From: Anomaloglossus baeobatrachus
Lineage: Eukaryota > Chordata > Amphibia > Anura > Aromobatidae
DNA length: 64,000 nucleotides
Assembly (NCBI RefSeq): GCF_048569485.1
Contig: NC_134353.1
Location: forward strand, 66,470,221 to 66,534,220
Reading direction: 5' to 3'
In this document: piece after piece, positions 37,501-49,441 of the stretch
Numbering within the stretch: position 1 is the stretch's first letter
Layout: every line of letters begins with the position of its first letter
Translations under genes and position numbers: made by a program
Notes under the pieces: model-generated
Seen by the model: the letters and a program-made list of their open reading frames with translations, nothing else
What the model was told of the DNA's origin: nothing
Databases searched by the model: none

Positions 37501-40500
37501 CAGCCAGACTGCATGTAATGGCTGCCGGCGTCCTGAGAGAGAAGGGGGGCGGGCCCTGGGCGTTCCTGGCTAAGAGCGGGAAGCCTGCTTCCCTCTGTGC
37601 CTAGTGTGAGGGCTGGAGCATGTAAATCAGGCTCCAGCCCTCGTCGCTGCTAGCGAACAGCGTCTCTCCCCTACCCTGAATGACAGGGTGGGGGCGGGAA
37701 CGAATCGGAGCTGCCGGCGTCCTAGGCCCAAAAAGCCGGGGACTCAATTTATAACCGCCGCCGCCGTAAAAGCGCGGACGGCGGATCCCCGGCGCACCAC
37801 AAGTCACAGCAGCGCCGCCCGGTCCAGAGGGGGTCGGCGCTGCGTTCCCATACACAAAAAATCCCCCAGTAATCTGTAGGGACACTAACTCCAACGTTGC
37901 GGTCCCCGGCGCACTACAACACCCAGCCAGCCCGGAGTGTGTCTGTGCCTGCCGGGGACACAGAGTACCTGTATGATGCAGGGCCTGTCCCTGATCGTAC
38001 TCCTGCTCCGTCTCCATCAGGTTCTAATGGGTCTGTGGATGGAGCCCGGCGTCAGAGCTGAGAGGCCGGCAGGATCCCACTTCCACAGAGCCCTACCAGG
38101 GGATGTGGAAGGAAAACAGCATGTCAGGCTCCAGCCCTGTACCAGCAATAGGTACCTCAACCTTACAACACCATCCAGGGGTGAGAAGGGAGCATGCTGG
38201 GGACACTATATGTGTCCTCTTTTCTTCCATCCGAAATAGTCAGCAGCTACTGCTGACTAAAATCTGTGGAGCTATGCGTGGATGTCTGACCTCCTTCGCA
38301 CACAAAGCTAAAACTGGAGAACCCGTGATACCACGGGGGGGGTATAGCCAGAGGGGGAGGGGCCTTGCACTTTTAATGTAGTGCTTTGTGTGGCCTCCAG
38401 AGGGCAGTAGCTATACCCCAATCGTCTGGGTCTCCCAATAGAGCGCTGAAGAAAGGGGGAACGACAAGAGAGAGCTGCCAGCTCTGACGTCCTGCGAATA
38501 GAAGTGATGGCAACAAGAAACACCACCTTCCAAGACAGGTGAGACAGGGAAGATTCTCGCAAGGGCTCGAATGGGGAGCCCTGAAGTGACCCTAGGACTA
38601 GATTAAGGTCCCACGGTTCTAGAGGCCGACGGTACGGCGGTGCCAGGTGGGCTACTCCCTGGATGAAGGTCTTAACCTGTGAACGAGCGGCCAGTGGCTT
38701 CTGAAACAGGATTGATAACGCCGATATCTGGCCCTTTAGTGTTGCGAGCGAGAGACCCGCATCTAGGCCTGACTGCAAGGATGCCAACAGGGAAGGAAGG
38801 GAGAAGGCGAGAGGAGAAGAAATATTCTGCTCTTCACACCACCTGAAGAAAACTTTCCACGTGCGGTGGTAAATCTTTGATGAAGATGGCTTCCTGGCCC
38901 TAATCATTGTCTGAATCACTCTTGAGGAAAAACCAGCCTTAGCTAGAACCCAGGATTCAATGGCCAGGCCGTCAAATTTAGGACCTGTGAGTTCTGATGG
39001 AAGAGAGGCCCCTGCTGCAGGAGATCTGGACGGTCTGGAAGGCGCCACGGAGCGTCTGCGAGGAGCTGAGTTAGTTCCGCGAACCATGCTCGCCTGGGCC
39101 AGTCCGGAGCCACTAGGATGACCGGTATCCCTTCCGCCTTGATCTTCTTGAGGACCCTCGGAATTAGAGGGAGCGGAGGGAAGATGTACGGGAGACTGAA
39201 CTGGCTCCATGACAGGGTGAGGGCGTCGACTCCTAAAGCCAAGCGGTCGCGGCACCGCGCTACAAAGTGCGGAACTTGACGGTTGAACCGGGAGGCCATT
39301 AGGTCCACATCCGGAACTCCCCATCTGTCGCAGATCTGGTTGAAGACTTCCCGGTTGAGGGACCATTCTCCGGAGGCGAGGCCTTCCCTGCTGAGGAAGT
39401 CCGCCGCCCAATTGTCCACGCCTGGGATGTGTACCGCTGAGATCAGGGAGTGATGGCACTCGGCCCAGTGCAATATCTTCTTGACTTCTCGCATCGCCCC
39501 GACACTTCTTGTGCCGCCTTGGTGGTTGATGTACGCCACCGCCGTCGCATTGTCCGACTGGATCCTGACCGGGCAACCCTGTACTAGGTGCCGAAACTGC
39601 TGCAAGGCTAGCCGGATGGCTCTTATCTCCAAAATGTTGATCTGGAGACAACTCTCTCTCGGTGACCATCGGCCCTGCGCTGTGTGATGTCGAAACACTG
39701 CTCCCCAGCCCTGGAGACTGGCGTCGGTGGTCACTATCTTCCAGTGGAGCGGGAGGAAAGACCTCCCTGATGCGAGGTTGCGCTGATTGAGCCACCAACG
39801 GAGGGAGTTGCGGGTCTCCGGCGAAAGATGAAACCTGCGGTCCAGAGAAAAGGGAGATCTGTCCCACTTCTTCAGCAAGGCCAGCTGGAGTGGCCGGAGA
39901 TGGAACTGTGCAAAGGGTACCGCTTCCATCGCCGCCACCATACGACCGAGGACTCGCATGCCGAACCTGATGGACACTTGGCGCTGACGCCGAAGAGCGC
40001 GGAGTCCTCGTTGTAGGGAGGAGATCTTCTCCTGTGTGAGGAAAACTCGCCCTTGGATGGTATCGAATACCATGCCTAAAAAGGTGATCCGACGGGCCGG
40101 GATCAGAGAGGACTTCTTCCGATTTATCAGCCACCCTAACCGTGAAAGGGTGTCGATCGTGACCTGAACCCCGAGACGACAGTCCTCGAAAGAAGAGCCC
40201 TTTATCAACATATCGTCCAAGTACGGGATGACCATGACACCCCTGGCATGCAGGACGGACATGGCAGCAGCCATGATCTTCGTAAAGACCCTGGGTGCGG
40301 ATGCGAGGCCGAAGGGAAGAGCTGTGAACTGGAAGTGATCTTCCGCTATCGCAAAACGGAGGAACTGTTGGTGAGAGGTGGCTATCGGGACGTGAAGATA
40401 GGCGTCTTGAATATCCAGCGATGCCAGGAATTCGCCTACCTCCATGGACGCGATGACGGACCGGAGTGACTCCATTCGAAACGGCCGAGGTCTCACCGAC

Positions 40501-43500
40501 CTGTTCAGAAGCTTTAGGTCGAGGACGGGACGGACAGAGCCGTCCTTTTTGGGGACCACGAAAAGGTTGGAATAGAACCCCTTGAAACGCTCTGCGGGAG
40601 GGACTGGTACCACGACTCCGGTTCGGAGGAGGGAGTCTATGGAGTGAAAGAACGCGCGAGCCCGCGCGGTAGACTCGGGAGGGCGAGATAGGAAAAAACG
40701 TCTCGGTGGCTTTGCCTCGAATTCTATTTTGTAGCCTGATGTGATGATCTCTCTGACCCAGGCATCGGCGGTCAGGGGGATCCACACATGCTGAAAACGA
40801 GACAGGCGCCCTCCCACAAGTCTGGCGCTGTTGCGCGCCGACCGCGAGTCACTTGGAGGAACGACGGCGGTAACCAGAAGAGGATCTCGTGGACTGGCGG
40901 GGGCGTGAACGCCAGGCGGGATTGGTCTTGAATGACGGGGTCTTCCTGTCTCTCGGAGGAGAGCGGCTTTTCCGCGGCTGGGGATTGGAGCTGAAGCTGC
41001 GAAAGGACCGGAAACGAGCGGTGGAGCGCCGATTCTGGAAGCGCTTGGGGCGCAATTGGGGGAGAGATGTACTCTTTCCTCCCGTTGCATCGGAGATCAG
41101 CTGGTCCAGCCTATCTCCGAAGAGACGCTCCCCTAGGAAGGGCAGGGAAGTTAGTGACTTCTTAGAGGCCGCATCCGCGTTCCAGGAGCGGAGCCAAAGG
41201 GCTCGACGGATGGCCACATTGTTGCTGGCGGCCTGGGTCGCGCAACTTGCAGACGCCAGGGCTGCATTGAGCAAGTACTCACCCGCGAGGGAAATCTGCG
41301 AGGCGATGGGAACCAGGTCCGGATTGGTAGGAATGGCGCGGAGACCACCGCGTAGCGTGTCCGCCCAGGACATCAGGGCCTTCGCCACCCAAACCGAGGC
41401 GAAGGCCGGAGAGAGGGATGAGCCCGCTGCCTCGAAGGCGGAACGGGCCAACCTGTCAATAGTACGGTCCGTAGGATCTTTGAGAGACGTACCGTTAGTG
41501 AGTGGAAGGACTGTGTGAGAAGACAGGCGGGAGACTGGGGGGTCAACCACAGGGGAACCTGCCCAATCCTTTCGAAGACCCTCAGGAAAGGGATAATGCA
41601 AATCGATGGACTTACCGCTGGTAAATACCCTGTCCGGCTGTTGCCTGTGGCTGCGCAGTAACTCAGCGAATTCTGGATGTCCGCTGAATGTGTTCTGGGC
41701 CCGCTTCACCCGCTTAAAGGAGACCTGGGTGCTCTGGGAGGAGACTGGGTCCACCTGTACCTTCAAGGTCTGGTTTACTGCTTCTATCAGGCTATTTACC
41801 ATGTGCCGAATATCGGCCGCCTGCTCTGAGTCCTGTAGGGGTACCGCATCGGAATCATCCTCGGAGCAGTCAGAAGCCTCCCTGGAGGACTGACGGTCTG
41901 GACCTGGGGATGAAGGTGAAACCTGGGAAGAGTCTGAGGACGAGACCCGGCGGGTCCGTTTCTGAGCAGCAGAGGAGGACCCTGCAACGGGGCTCACCTG
42001 CTCCGGGGGCAATTGCGCCGGGTCTGCGGGAATCTGGGCGAGCGTCGGCAGCAGGCGTAGAGCTTGCGCGATGGTCCGAGAAGCCTCAGAGAGGGAATCT
42101 ACGGACTGGGACAGGGACGCTAGCCAGTCGGGGGGGGGCGGGACGCAGGGCCCTGCAGCATATGGCGCTGTGGCGTCTGCGGTATCAGAAGCGTCGGCCG
42201 CGGAGTCCTGCGGAGGCTGCGCGTCTGTAGAACAGACGGAGCATAGTGGGGCGTCCTGACCCTGGGAAAATTTGGAGCTGCAGGAGGAGCATGCAAAAAA
42301 TAGTGCAAAGGGGGCCTGCTTGGATTGGGTGGGCTTAGCCTTAGGCATGGTGCACACAGGTACTCTCCCTGGTGGCTGCTAGGAAGGAGACAGGAGAGGG
42401 TTAACTCGTCCCTAAACTCAGAGAATGCTACCTAGTGAGGGCTACTCCTTAGGAGCAGAGCTTACCCAGGTCCTGCGTGCTGCCCACCAGTCCAGAAGTG
42501 GAGTCCAGGAATGAGCTGGCCAGAAAACTCAGAACGCCGGCGTGCTGCAGCCTCAGGGGACCAGAGGCAGGCTAAAATGGAGAGGGGACGCTGGAGGAGG
42601 CTGGGGGAGGAGCAGGATTCCGGCGCGAAAAGTCTGGAGGATTCACAGCCCCCACCATCTGCCAGGAGGCAGAGCAGTGGGAGGTACAGAGGGAGACGAC
42701 CGGCGGCCAATAGCATGCAGCGGGGGCGTGGCTAGGACGCAGGAGCGACTAGGCCGAAGCCGGGGACTAAATTTATGGAGGGGGCCGGGGGAAAGAGCAG
42801 GGAAGTCGGATCCTACCTGCAATCGGCGGCGCCGGCTCAGCGATGGATGCGGTGCAGGCAGAGCTCCCTGGCCCTGCCTGTGAACAGCGCTGCTCGTCCA
42901 GGAAGGCTCCGGGGGAGAGCGTGCTGAAGGCAGGGTAGTAGGCATCATGATGGGGGTAGACAGCCCCCTATCAGGAGAAGGCAGCGTGACAGGGCCCCAT
43001 CTATCACAAACGCTGCTGAGGTTCCATCCCTGCTGTATTCCCCTGTACGCCCTTTGGGGTGATACCTCAGGGCGAATCAGGGGTGCCCACAAAACAACCT
43101 GCCCACACGCGCACCCCCGGGAGTGGTACCACGGGGACGGGCGGGGGAGAGGGCCCCGAAGTCTCAAGCCCCTGCGACCCTGGGGAGCGGTACCCACGGG
43201 GCTGCGGAGAATGAGTGAAGCGAATACCTGCAGAGAAGAAGACGACAGGTATGAGAGCGATAAGCGGCGCCGAAATAAAATAAAAAAGCGCAAAAACATA
43301 CATGGCTGAGGGGGGCCGAGACGGCCCACATCAGCCTCCTACGACACTAAGCTAAAAACTGATCTGAGCCCGCCTCCGGCTCGGGGTGTATGCTGCTAGG
43401 GAGGAGCTAACTTTTTTATGTTTACTTAGTGTCAGCCTCCTAGTGACAGCAGCATAACCCATGGTCCTGTGTCCCCCAATGAAACGATAGAGAAAATCGC

Positions 43501-46500
43501 ACTGCACTCGCGGTACACCGGTGTACCGCTAGTGCAGTGCGAGAATGGCAATAGCCGGCTACGTAGGAGAGAGGCAGAGAAATCCCTCCCTCCCCTCCTG
43601 AGTGCCGGCCCGCCCCCCGCAGCTGAGGTCTGCTCGCACGAACGGACCTCAGTTGCAAGGACACATGCATGACACTCGGCTCTGCTGTACTGCCAGCATG
43701 AGCCGAGTGTCATGCGAGGGGATCGCAGTAATCCCCGTGTGGCCCCAACGAGAACAATCCGTTCTGTGACTTTGCTTGTAAACCAAGTTACTCGTTCAGC
43801 AAAGCAAGGTTTCCCATAGAAAATCATTGCAATGCAGACAATTCGTTCCACAACTTGTTAAATGTCCCATCCTGGTCCCCTATTGTGCCGTGCCATTACA
43901 CACACACACACACACACACATACACACACACATTATATGCTCACCTTACCTTCCGTTCCATCGCCGCTCTCCTGGGACTTGCTGCTCTCCGGTGCGGGCC
44001 GTGTATCGGGTTACCATAACGACGAGGGAGGAACTTCCGCGGCCAGAGCGCTGACGTCAAAGGCAGAGCCGCTTGCCTCTGATTGGCCAGCGCGCTGCCT
44101 TTGAGTAGCAGTGACAGGAACCAGGAAGTTCCTGCTTCGTCACTATGGATGCCGATGCACAGCCTGTAGTGGAGTGGAGCGGTGAACTACAGGACCCAGG
44201 AGGCCGGCGATGAAACGTAAGGTACACTATATTATGTTATATGCTCACCTTACCTCCATTCCATCGCAGGCCTCCTGGTTATTGCAGTTCGCCGCGAGGA
44301 CGTCGCGATGTACCCGGGAACTACAAGAACCATGAGGCCGGCGGTGGAACGGAAGGTAAGGTGAGCATAATACTGTATGTGTGTGCGTGCGTGTTTGTGC
44401 GTGCGCGTGTTTTGTGTGGACAGCAAGTGTGGGTTAGAGTGCGGTGGATATACGGAACCGGAAGTGTGTGCGGTGAGTATTTTACTCGTACAGCAAAGCT
44501 TTCACATAAAGCGAGTTACAAATTTACAGAGAGCTTTGCTTGTTAAGCGAAATTATCGTGAAGTGGGTTACTCGTTAAGCGAGGTTCCACTGTACTGTAT
44601 ATAAGTGCCTAGGCCACCCTGTAGGACATACAAATCAATTATACTCAACTAGGGGGCCGTCCGGTCGGTGTCACTGGTCTTCGGTCCGGTGCCTCCTCTC
44701 TGCTGCGACTGTCATCCCCCTGATGTTTCCTACGTCATCCACACAAGCCAGCATTGTGGTCCTGCGCAGGCCCACTTTGATCTGCCCTGCTCAGGAGGTG
44801 CTGGACTGCAGAGAGTAAACGTCAGACCAGAGAGCAGTGACACCCATCAGACCGAAGTGTTTTTTACATTCTACAACACGGCCTGGGCTCTTATATACAG
44901 TATTCTAGAACGCTGTATATAAGAGCGCACTGGTGGTGTCCGCATCTTATAGGGTTCCCTTTAAGGAGAAAGCTTCATTGGAAAAAGTAAATTCACGCTC
45001 TTCAAGAAAAAAAAAAAAAAAAAAAAAAGAAATTGCCTCTCTAGTGCTCCCTAGGCCATCAATATCTGAAAGATGGGAGTGCAACAAATAAATAGGGGTT
45101 GGACCTGCAGTACCCGGCTGCAGCCACCATATTTGTGTCAGAGCTGCTGTGTTCAGCCAACATCTGATAACTTCTGTCTGCTACTGTTAACAGCTCATCG
45201 GCAAGGGTGCCGGGTGTCGTGACACCACAGATTAGATACTGATGGCATATTTTAAAGGATAGGTCATTAATTAAAAAAAAAAAAAAAGTGGCCAACCTCT
45301 TTAACGAGACTAACTATCACCAATCTGGGGCTATCCTTATTTTTGTAAAGAGTGGGCAGCCTCAGACTGGTAATTTTTCTAAATAATACTCATTAGCAAA
45401 ACTAATCAGAAGGATCCCTACCCTCCTCACCTAAAAGACCCGTCTTTCTGGCAAAAGAGAGTGTGCAGAGTGGCACCCTATGACCCTCCTCGATGTTACA
45501 GAGCGAGATCTCGCGTGAGTGTCGCATCGGCATCACCCGGCACGGCCGCACGCTCTCCTGATAGGAGCATCTCATCTGCATAGAAATACATGCAGCCGAC
45601 CTGGCTCCTGTCAGGAGAGTGTGCGGCCGTGCCGGGTGATGCTGATGCGACACTCACACGAGTCACTCGCAAGTGTCCCTCCGGCCTTATAGTGAGATCC
45701 TGCTCTTTGCCATCACCAAGCGCAACCGCGTACTTCACTAAGCAGCAACATCAGAATAGTTAGCGCTAGATGTGTGGCAGCAGCACCGGATTAATGCAAA
45801 GAGTGGGGTCTCACGATAATACCATGCTGCCCGCATGGGGGTCATTACACACTATTAAGATATATGGGGCAAAAAAAAAAATGCATAAATAGCAGTTGCA
45901 CAAATGTCTCTTGTACTTTGCAACAATGTACCAGCATGGATTCTGAGCATTGCATTAGACTGGGTTCACCGGTTAGCTGCCACTGAATATAAATCAGAAA
46001 CGTTCCCATTCAATGACTGTAAACAAATAATTTTAAGAACACTAAGGAAGTGCCAGTATACACCCATCTGACGAGCACGTACCCACAGAACCGGAGCGTG
46101 GCGAGGCCAAGTGCAGAATTCCCAGCAGGAAGTTTATTATCTCCGGTATAAACCTCTTGGACAGGGACACGTACTCCAGGAATATACAAGCGATGAACAG
46201 TCCCGCAGCAACGTCTTCTAAGGAGGTGACGGGACACTGGAAGAAGCAGAGAACACTGGTCAGTGACATGGATGTGTATATGGGATGGTGTTATGGCCTC
46301 AGTACAGGCCTGGCCTCTCACCTTGGTCAGTAGCTGGCTCATCACAGTGACGGCTGGAGTCACCACCGGGTGCCAGAAATCAGACGTAGGGAACAAAAGT
46401 CCCGTAATCTTAAAGTACAAGAGCTAAATGAAGAAGACAATGAGGGATATCATTACTATGTGCTCAGCAGACAGCAGGTTAAAAAATAAAAAAAATATAT

Positions 46501-46545
46501 AAAAATAATAATAAAAAAATATATAATAAATAAAAAGTAATAAAA

Positions 46546-46604
<59 letters not shown>

Positions 46605-47229
46605 TGAAAAAAAAATCAAATAAATAAACAGTACACACCACATGTAATGCCGGATAGGCAGCTCGGCCCTTGGATTCAATAGCTTTATCCACGGTGCAAG
46701 CAATATCCCGCAACGCATCCCTTACACAATTTGCTGCAACTTCTGGAAACATCTGGCAGAGCTTGTATAAAGGTCTATAGAAGAAGAGATAAAATAGATG
46801 GATGGTTTAGGATTAATTACTACCATAGCACAAAAATTCACCTTAGTCTTCATATACCAGATCTACTATTCCCAGTAGCCGGAATGCATCCCCTCCAATG
46901 ACATTACCAACAACCCCAACCAAGGGGACAAGGTGCACAAATCTCCAAAATTATTAAATGAATTACTTTATTAATAGAATCCTAAAATAGACATACAATT
47001 TTAAAAAAAAATCCACTTTCCCCTGATGAGGGAAGGTAGAAACGCGCGTTGGGACTGAGACAAGCATACCAACATATGGACTAGTAAACTTTAATATATC
47101 TACAGTTGCCGTGGGTAAAATTAGTTTTACACCTTGTAAAAACCTTGTCCCAGTGGGGTTGTTGGTAATGTCATAGTACACAAATGAAGCGTACTAATTA
47201 AAATTCCAGTACCCACCCTAAAAATCAGC

Positions 47230-47267
<38 letters not shown>

Positions 47268-49405
47268 AAGGTTATTCCCATCTCAGAGACTGATATTGTC
47301 GGATAGTGTGTGTAGAAATAAGCACTTTTGCAATTTACTGCTTATTAAAATTTTCATCTGTTCCCGAGATATTAACATTTTTTTTTTGTTTACAGCTGGT
47401 TGCCTAGGAGACCGACCACCACTGCTGTCTAAATTGTACTGTGAAGACGCTGGCCAGGATTAGACAGTAGTAGTGCGCTCCAACCAACCTAGGCAGCTTC
47501 AAAACAGTGCTTACAAGCTCATTAGGAAAAAAAGCTTGTAAGCACTGCGCATGCTCTGCTGACTCACAGTGGTAATCGGTCTCCAAGGCAACAAGATGTA
47601 AACCGTGTTAATATGGTGAAAATTTAAAAAACAAAACCGTAAATTCTTTGCATTTACAAGCACTGTAGAAATAACATCCATATATGAGGATGGGAATAAC
47701 CCTTTAAAGGATATGGACCTATTTTTAAGCAATTTTATTCTATTTTTACCTTAAATGCATGTATTTTAGGCTAAAATTCACTTGGATTCCATTAGAAATT
47801 TTGCTCTGTTTTGTATTTTATTACTGTAGACAGAAGGAGTTAACTGAGAATCCATCAGTGAGCTCATTCTGAAAGTATCTGATTCAGGATTATATGAAAG
47901 TTCAACTTGTTTCAATGTTGTTTGTGGTCATAAATCAGCTAAGAAAAGATCAGTAAGACACAGATAAACGTTACAAAGTTACAAACCGTCATCCTGATGA
48001 GCTCACTCATCGATTAACTCATTCTGCAGCTAGCCTTAGACAGATGCTATAAAAGGCAAATTATGCTACATTTTTAATGAAACCTGAATGCCAAATTTTT
48101 TTAAGCCCACAATATATGTAGGTATAAAAAAAAAAAAAAATGCCCTCAAGAAGCCCAGATCTCTTAAATTAAATCTTCTGCTTTAGAATGATTGAGTGTT
48201 CTCCCCATCTATTCATTCTTGCTACAATCTTTTCTACCACTAGGGGCAGTATACGTCCTCACTCGCTCCGGTCAATATTTGGAGTAATAAGTGCAATACT
48301 TACATGATCATCTTGTCAACCGTGTGAAGATCGGGGTTTTCCTGCTCTGCCAGGTCCGTAATATAATCCAGGAGAAAACCAAACAGTTTCTGGGAAAGGA
48401 TAGAATAAAAAAAGTTTAATATGCTGTAAATATTAAAAACATGCAGCGTTTTAGTGTTAGCGCAAGCGTAGCTCAAAAAGTACACCGCACACAACTTATC
48501 CAAAGAGAAAACTGTACGGCTTACATACAGAACAGTTTATTCTGTGCACTAGGGGTCGTCCACGTTTTTTGGGGAGGGGGGTAGTAGGGGACTTTTTTTT
48601 TTAACTCAAATGCATGTGTTTGGTGCTAAAATTTTAGATGTTGGGTTTCATTACAAAGAAGATTTTGGGTACTCCCCGTAATTTCTCAGACATAGGAAGC
48701 CCTGTGTGTGAAAGCAGTAGGAGACGCAACCGAAAATAAAATACAGACTGTGCAAACAGGGGTATTTAAAAAAGGTGGGTGCTGTGTGTCCCCCAACAAA
48801 GGCTCAGAGAAAGCAATTTTATGGCAAGTACCTAAAATCTTCTCTCTATTGCTTCACTGAGAGACACAGGAAACCATGAGACAAGCCAAAGCAGTCTTCA
48901 AGGGTGGGAAGAGAATGGACTAGATAAATGTGAGATCAGAGGCGGGAATCTCAGATCGGAAACCGGCCACTGTAATATGATGAAATACCCTTTCTGCCCA
49001 GACCCGAAACAGCCAGAAAGGGTTAGGTGAACACTCTATAGAACTTGGAAAGGGAGGAATAGGTAACTAGAACAGCGCTGCAGCCAATTGTTGCCCGAAT
49101 AGCCTCGTGTTTGTACCGTTTATTCAAGAAGAGCACAAGCTGCAGCACGGTCGTCTTGAAGTCAGCGTTGCAGCCAATCAGTGACCCAATTGCCTTGTGC
49201 CGTATACTCCGAGCAGAGCCACAGAGCTCAATGATTGGCTGCAGCACTGTTGTCTTGACTTCAGCGCTGCAGACAATAACAGACATCAGGAGCAACAATG
49301 GAGACTCAGCCCTGGTGAAGCAGTTTGGGTTTGTTTTTGTTTTTTTAAAAAATGAAGAAGATACTGGAGCAGGGAAACAGGGGTTTACCAAAACCGAAAA
49401 ATCCC

Positions 49406-49441
<36 letters not shown>

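Larger units (their letters stand above)
32391..38453 (-). mobile_element. DIRS-like YR retroelement, copy 5 (subfamily B), nested in copy 4; looks whole
   Basis: A 6.06-kb element with closely matching ITRs (32391-32560 and about 38310-38453) and an ICR at 32712-32815. Reading leftward: gag 37335-35794, RT-RNase H-methyltransferase 36044-33897, recombinase about 33930-32878. All three frames are open, so it looks whole. It inserted into copy 4's recombinase at an A/T-rich site without target duplication. With copy 8 it is the youngest-looking element here. Confidence 0.93.
31319..43495 (-). mobile_element. DIRS-like YR retroelement, copy 4 (subfamily C), host of copy 5
   Basis: A fossil DIRS element of about 6.1 kb of its own sequence, split by copy 5 (32391-38453) within its recombinase region. 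Parts, reading leftward: right ITR about 43345-43495, long GC-rich leader, gag 42357-40849, RT-RNase H-methyltransferase 41090-38943, recombinase about 39000-38454 and 32390-31856, ICR 31652-31755, left ITR 31319-31485. Ends read GGGGGACACAGGACCATGG instead of the GGGAGACCCAGAC of A and B, so this is a distinct subfamily. Apart from the insertion the main frames are open. Confidence 0.93.
31110..43744. mobile_element. GGCC-ended MITE, third layer, host of DIRS copy 4
   Basis: Left GGCCTAAGCCACACGGCGAG and right CCGTGTGGCCCC are imperfect inverted ends. Removing it rejoins Tigger sequence GGTTAA and AACGAGAACAATCC. The interior is rich in CGCGAG/CTCGC blocks. DIRS copy 4 sits at an AAAA site within it. 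Superfamily uncertain. Confidence 0.65.
31092..44592. mobile_element. Tigger-like (Tc1/mariner) element, second layer
   Basis: The left end CAGTGGAACCTTGGTTAA and right end GAGGTTCCACTG are flanked by TA on both sides. Right-half sequence shows the family's repeated TTACTCGTTAAGCGAG-like blocks, three CTCACCTTACC blocks and a CA microsatellite near 43900. No transposase. Interrupted by the MITE 31110-43744. Confidence 0.75.
31010..44964. mobile_element. Kolobok/T2-like element with TTAA ends, outermost layer of a five-level nest
   Basis: The left end TTAAAGGGAACCTG and right end GGGTTCCCTTTAA both carry TTAA (31010-31013, 44961-44964). Subterminal sequences are also inverted copies: CCACCACCAGT and TTATATAC...TTCTAGAATAC at left, with the inverse near 44880-44940. 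Without the insertions it is under 500 bp, so it is non-autonomous. A Tigger-like element is inserted in the left subterminal repeat. Confidence 0.75.

Noticed and set aside
46456-46752. Reading frame rich in Leu/Tyr/Phe across 46480-46620
   Set aside because: It translates the AAT microsatellite and A/T-rich flank; only the 46639-46774 part is coding, as a NOP14 exon.
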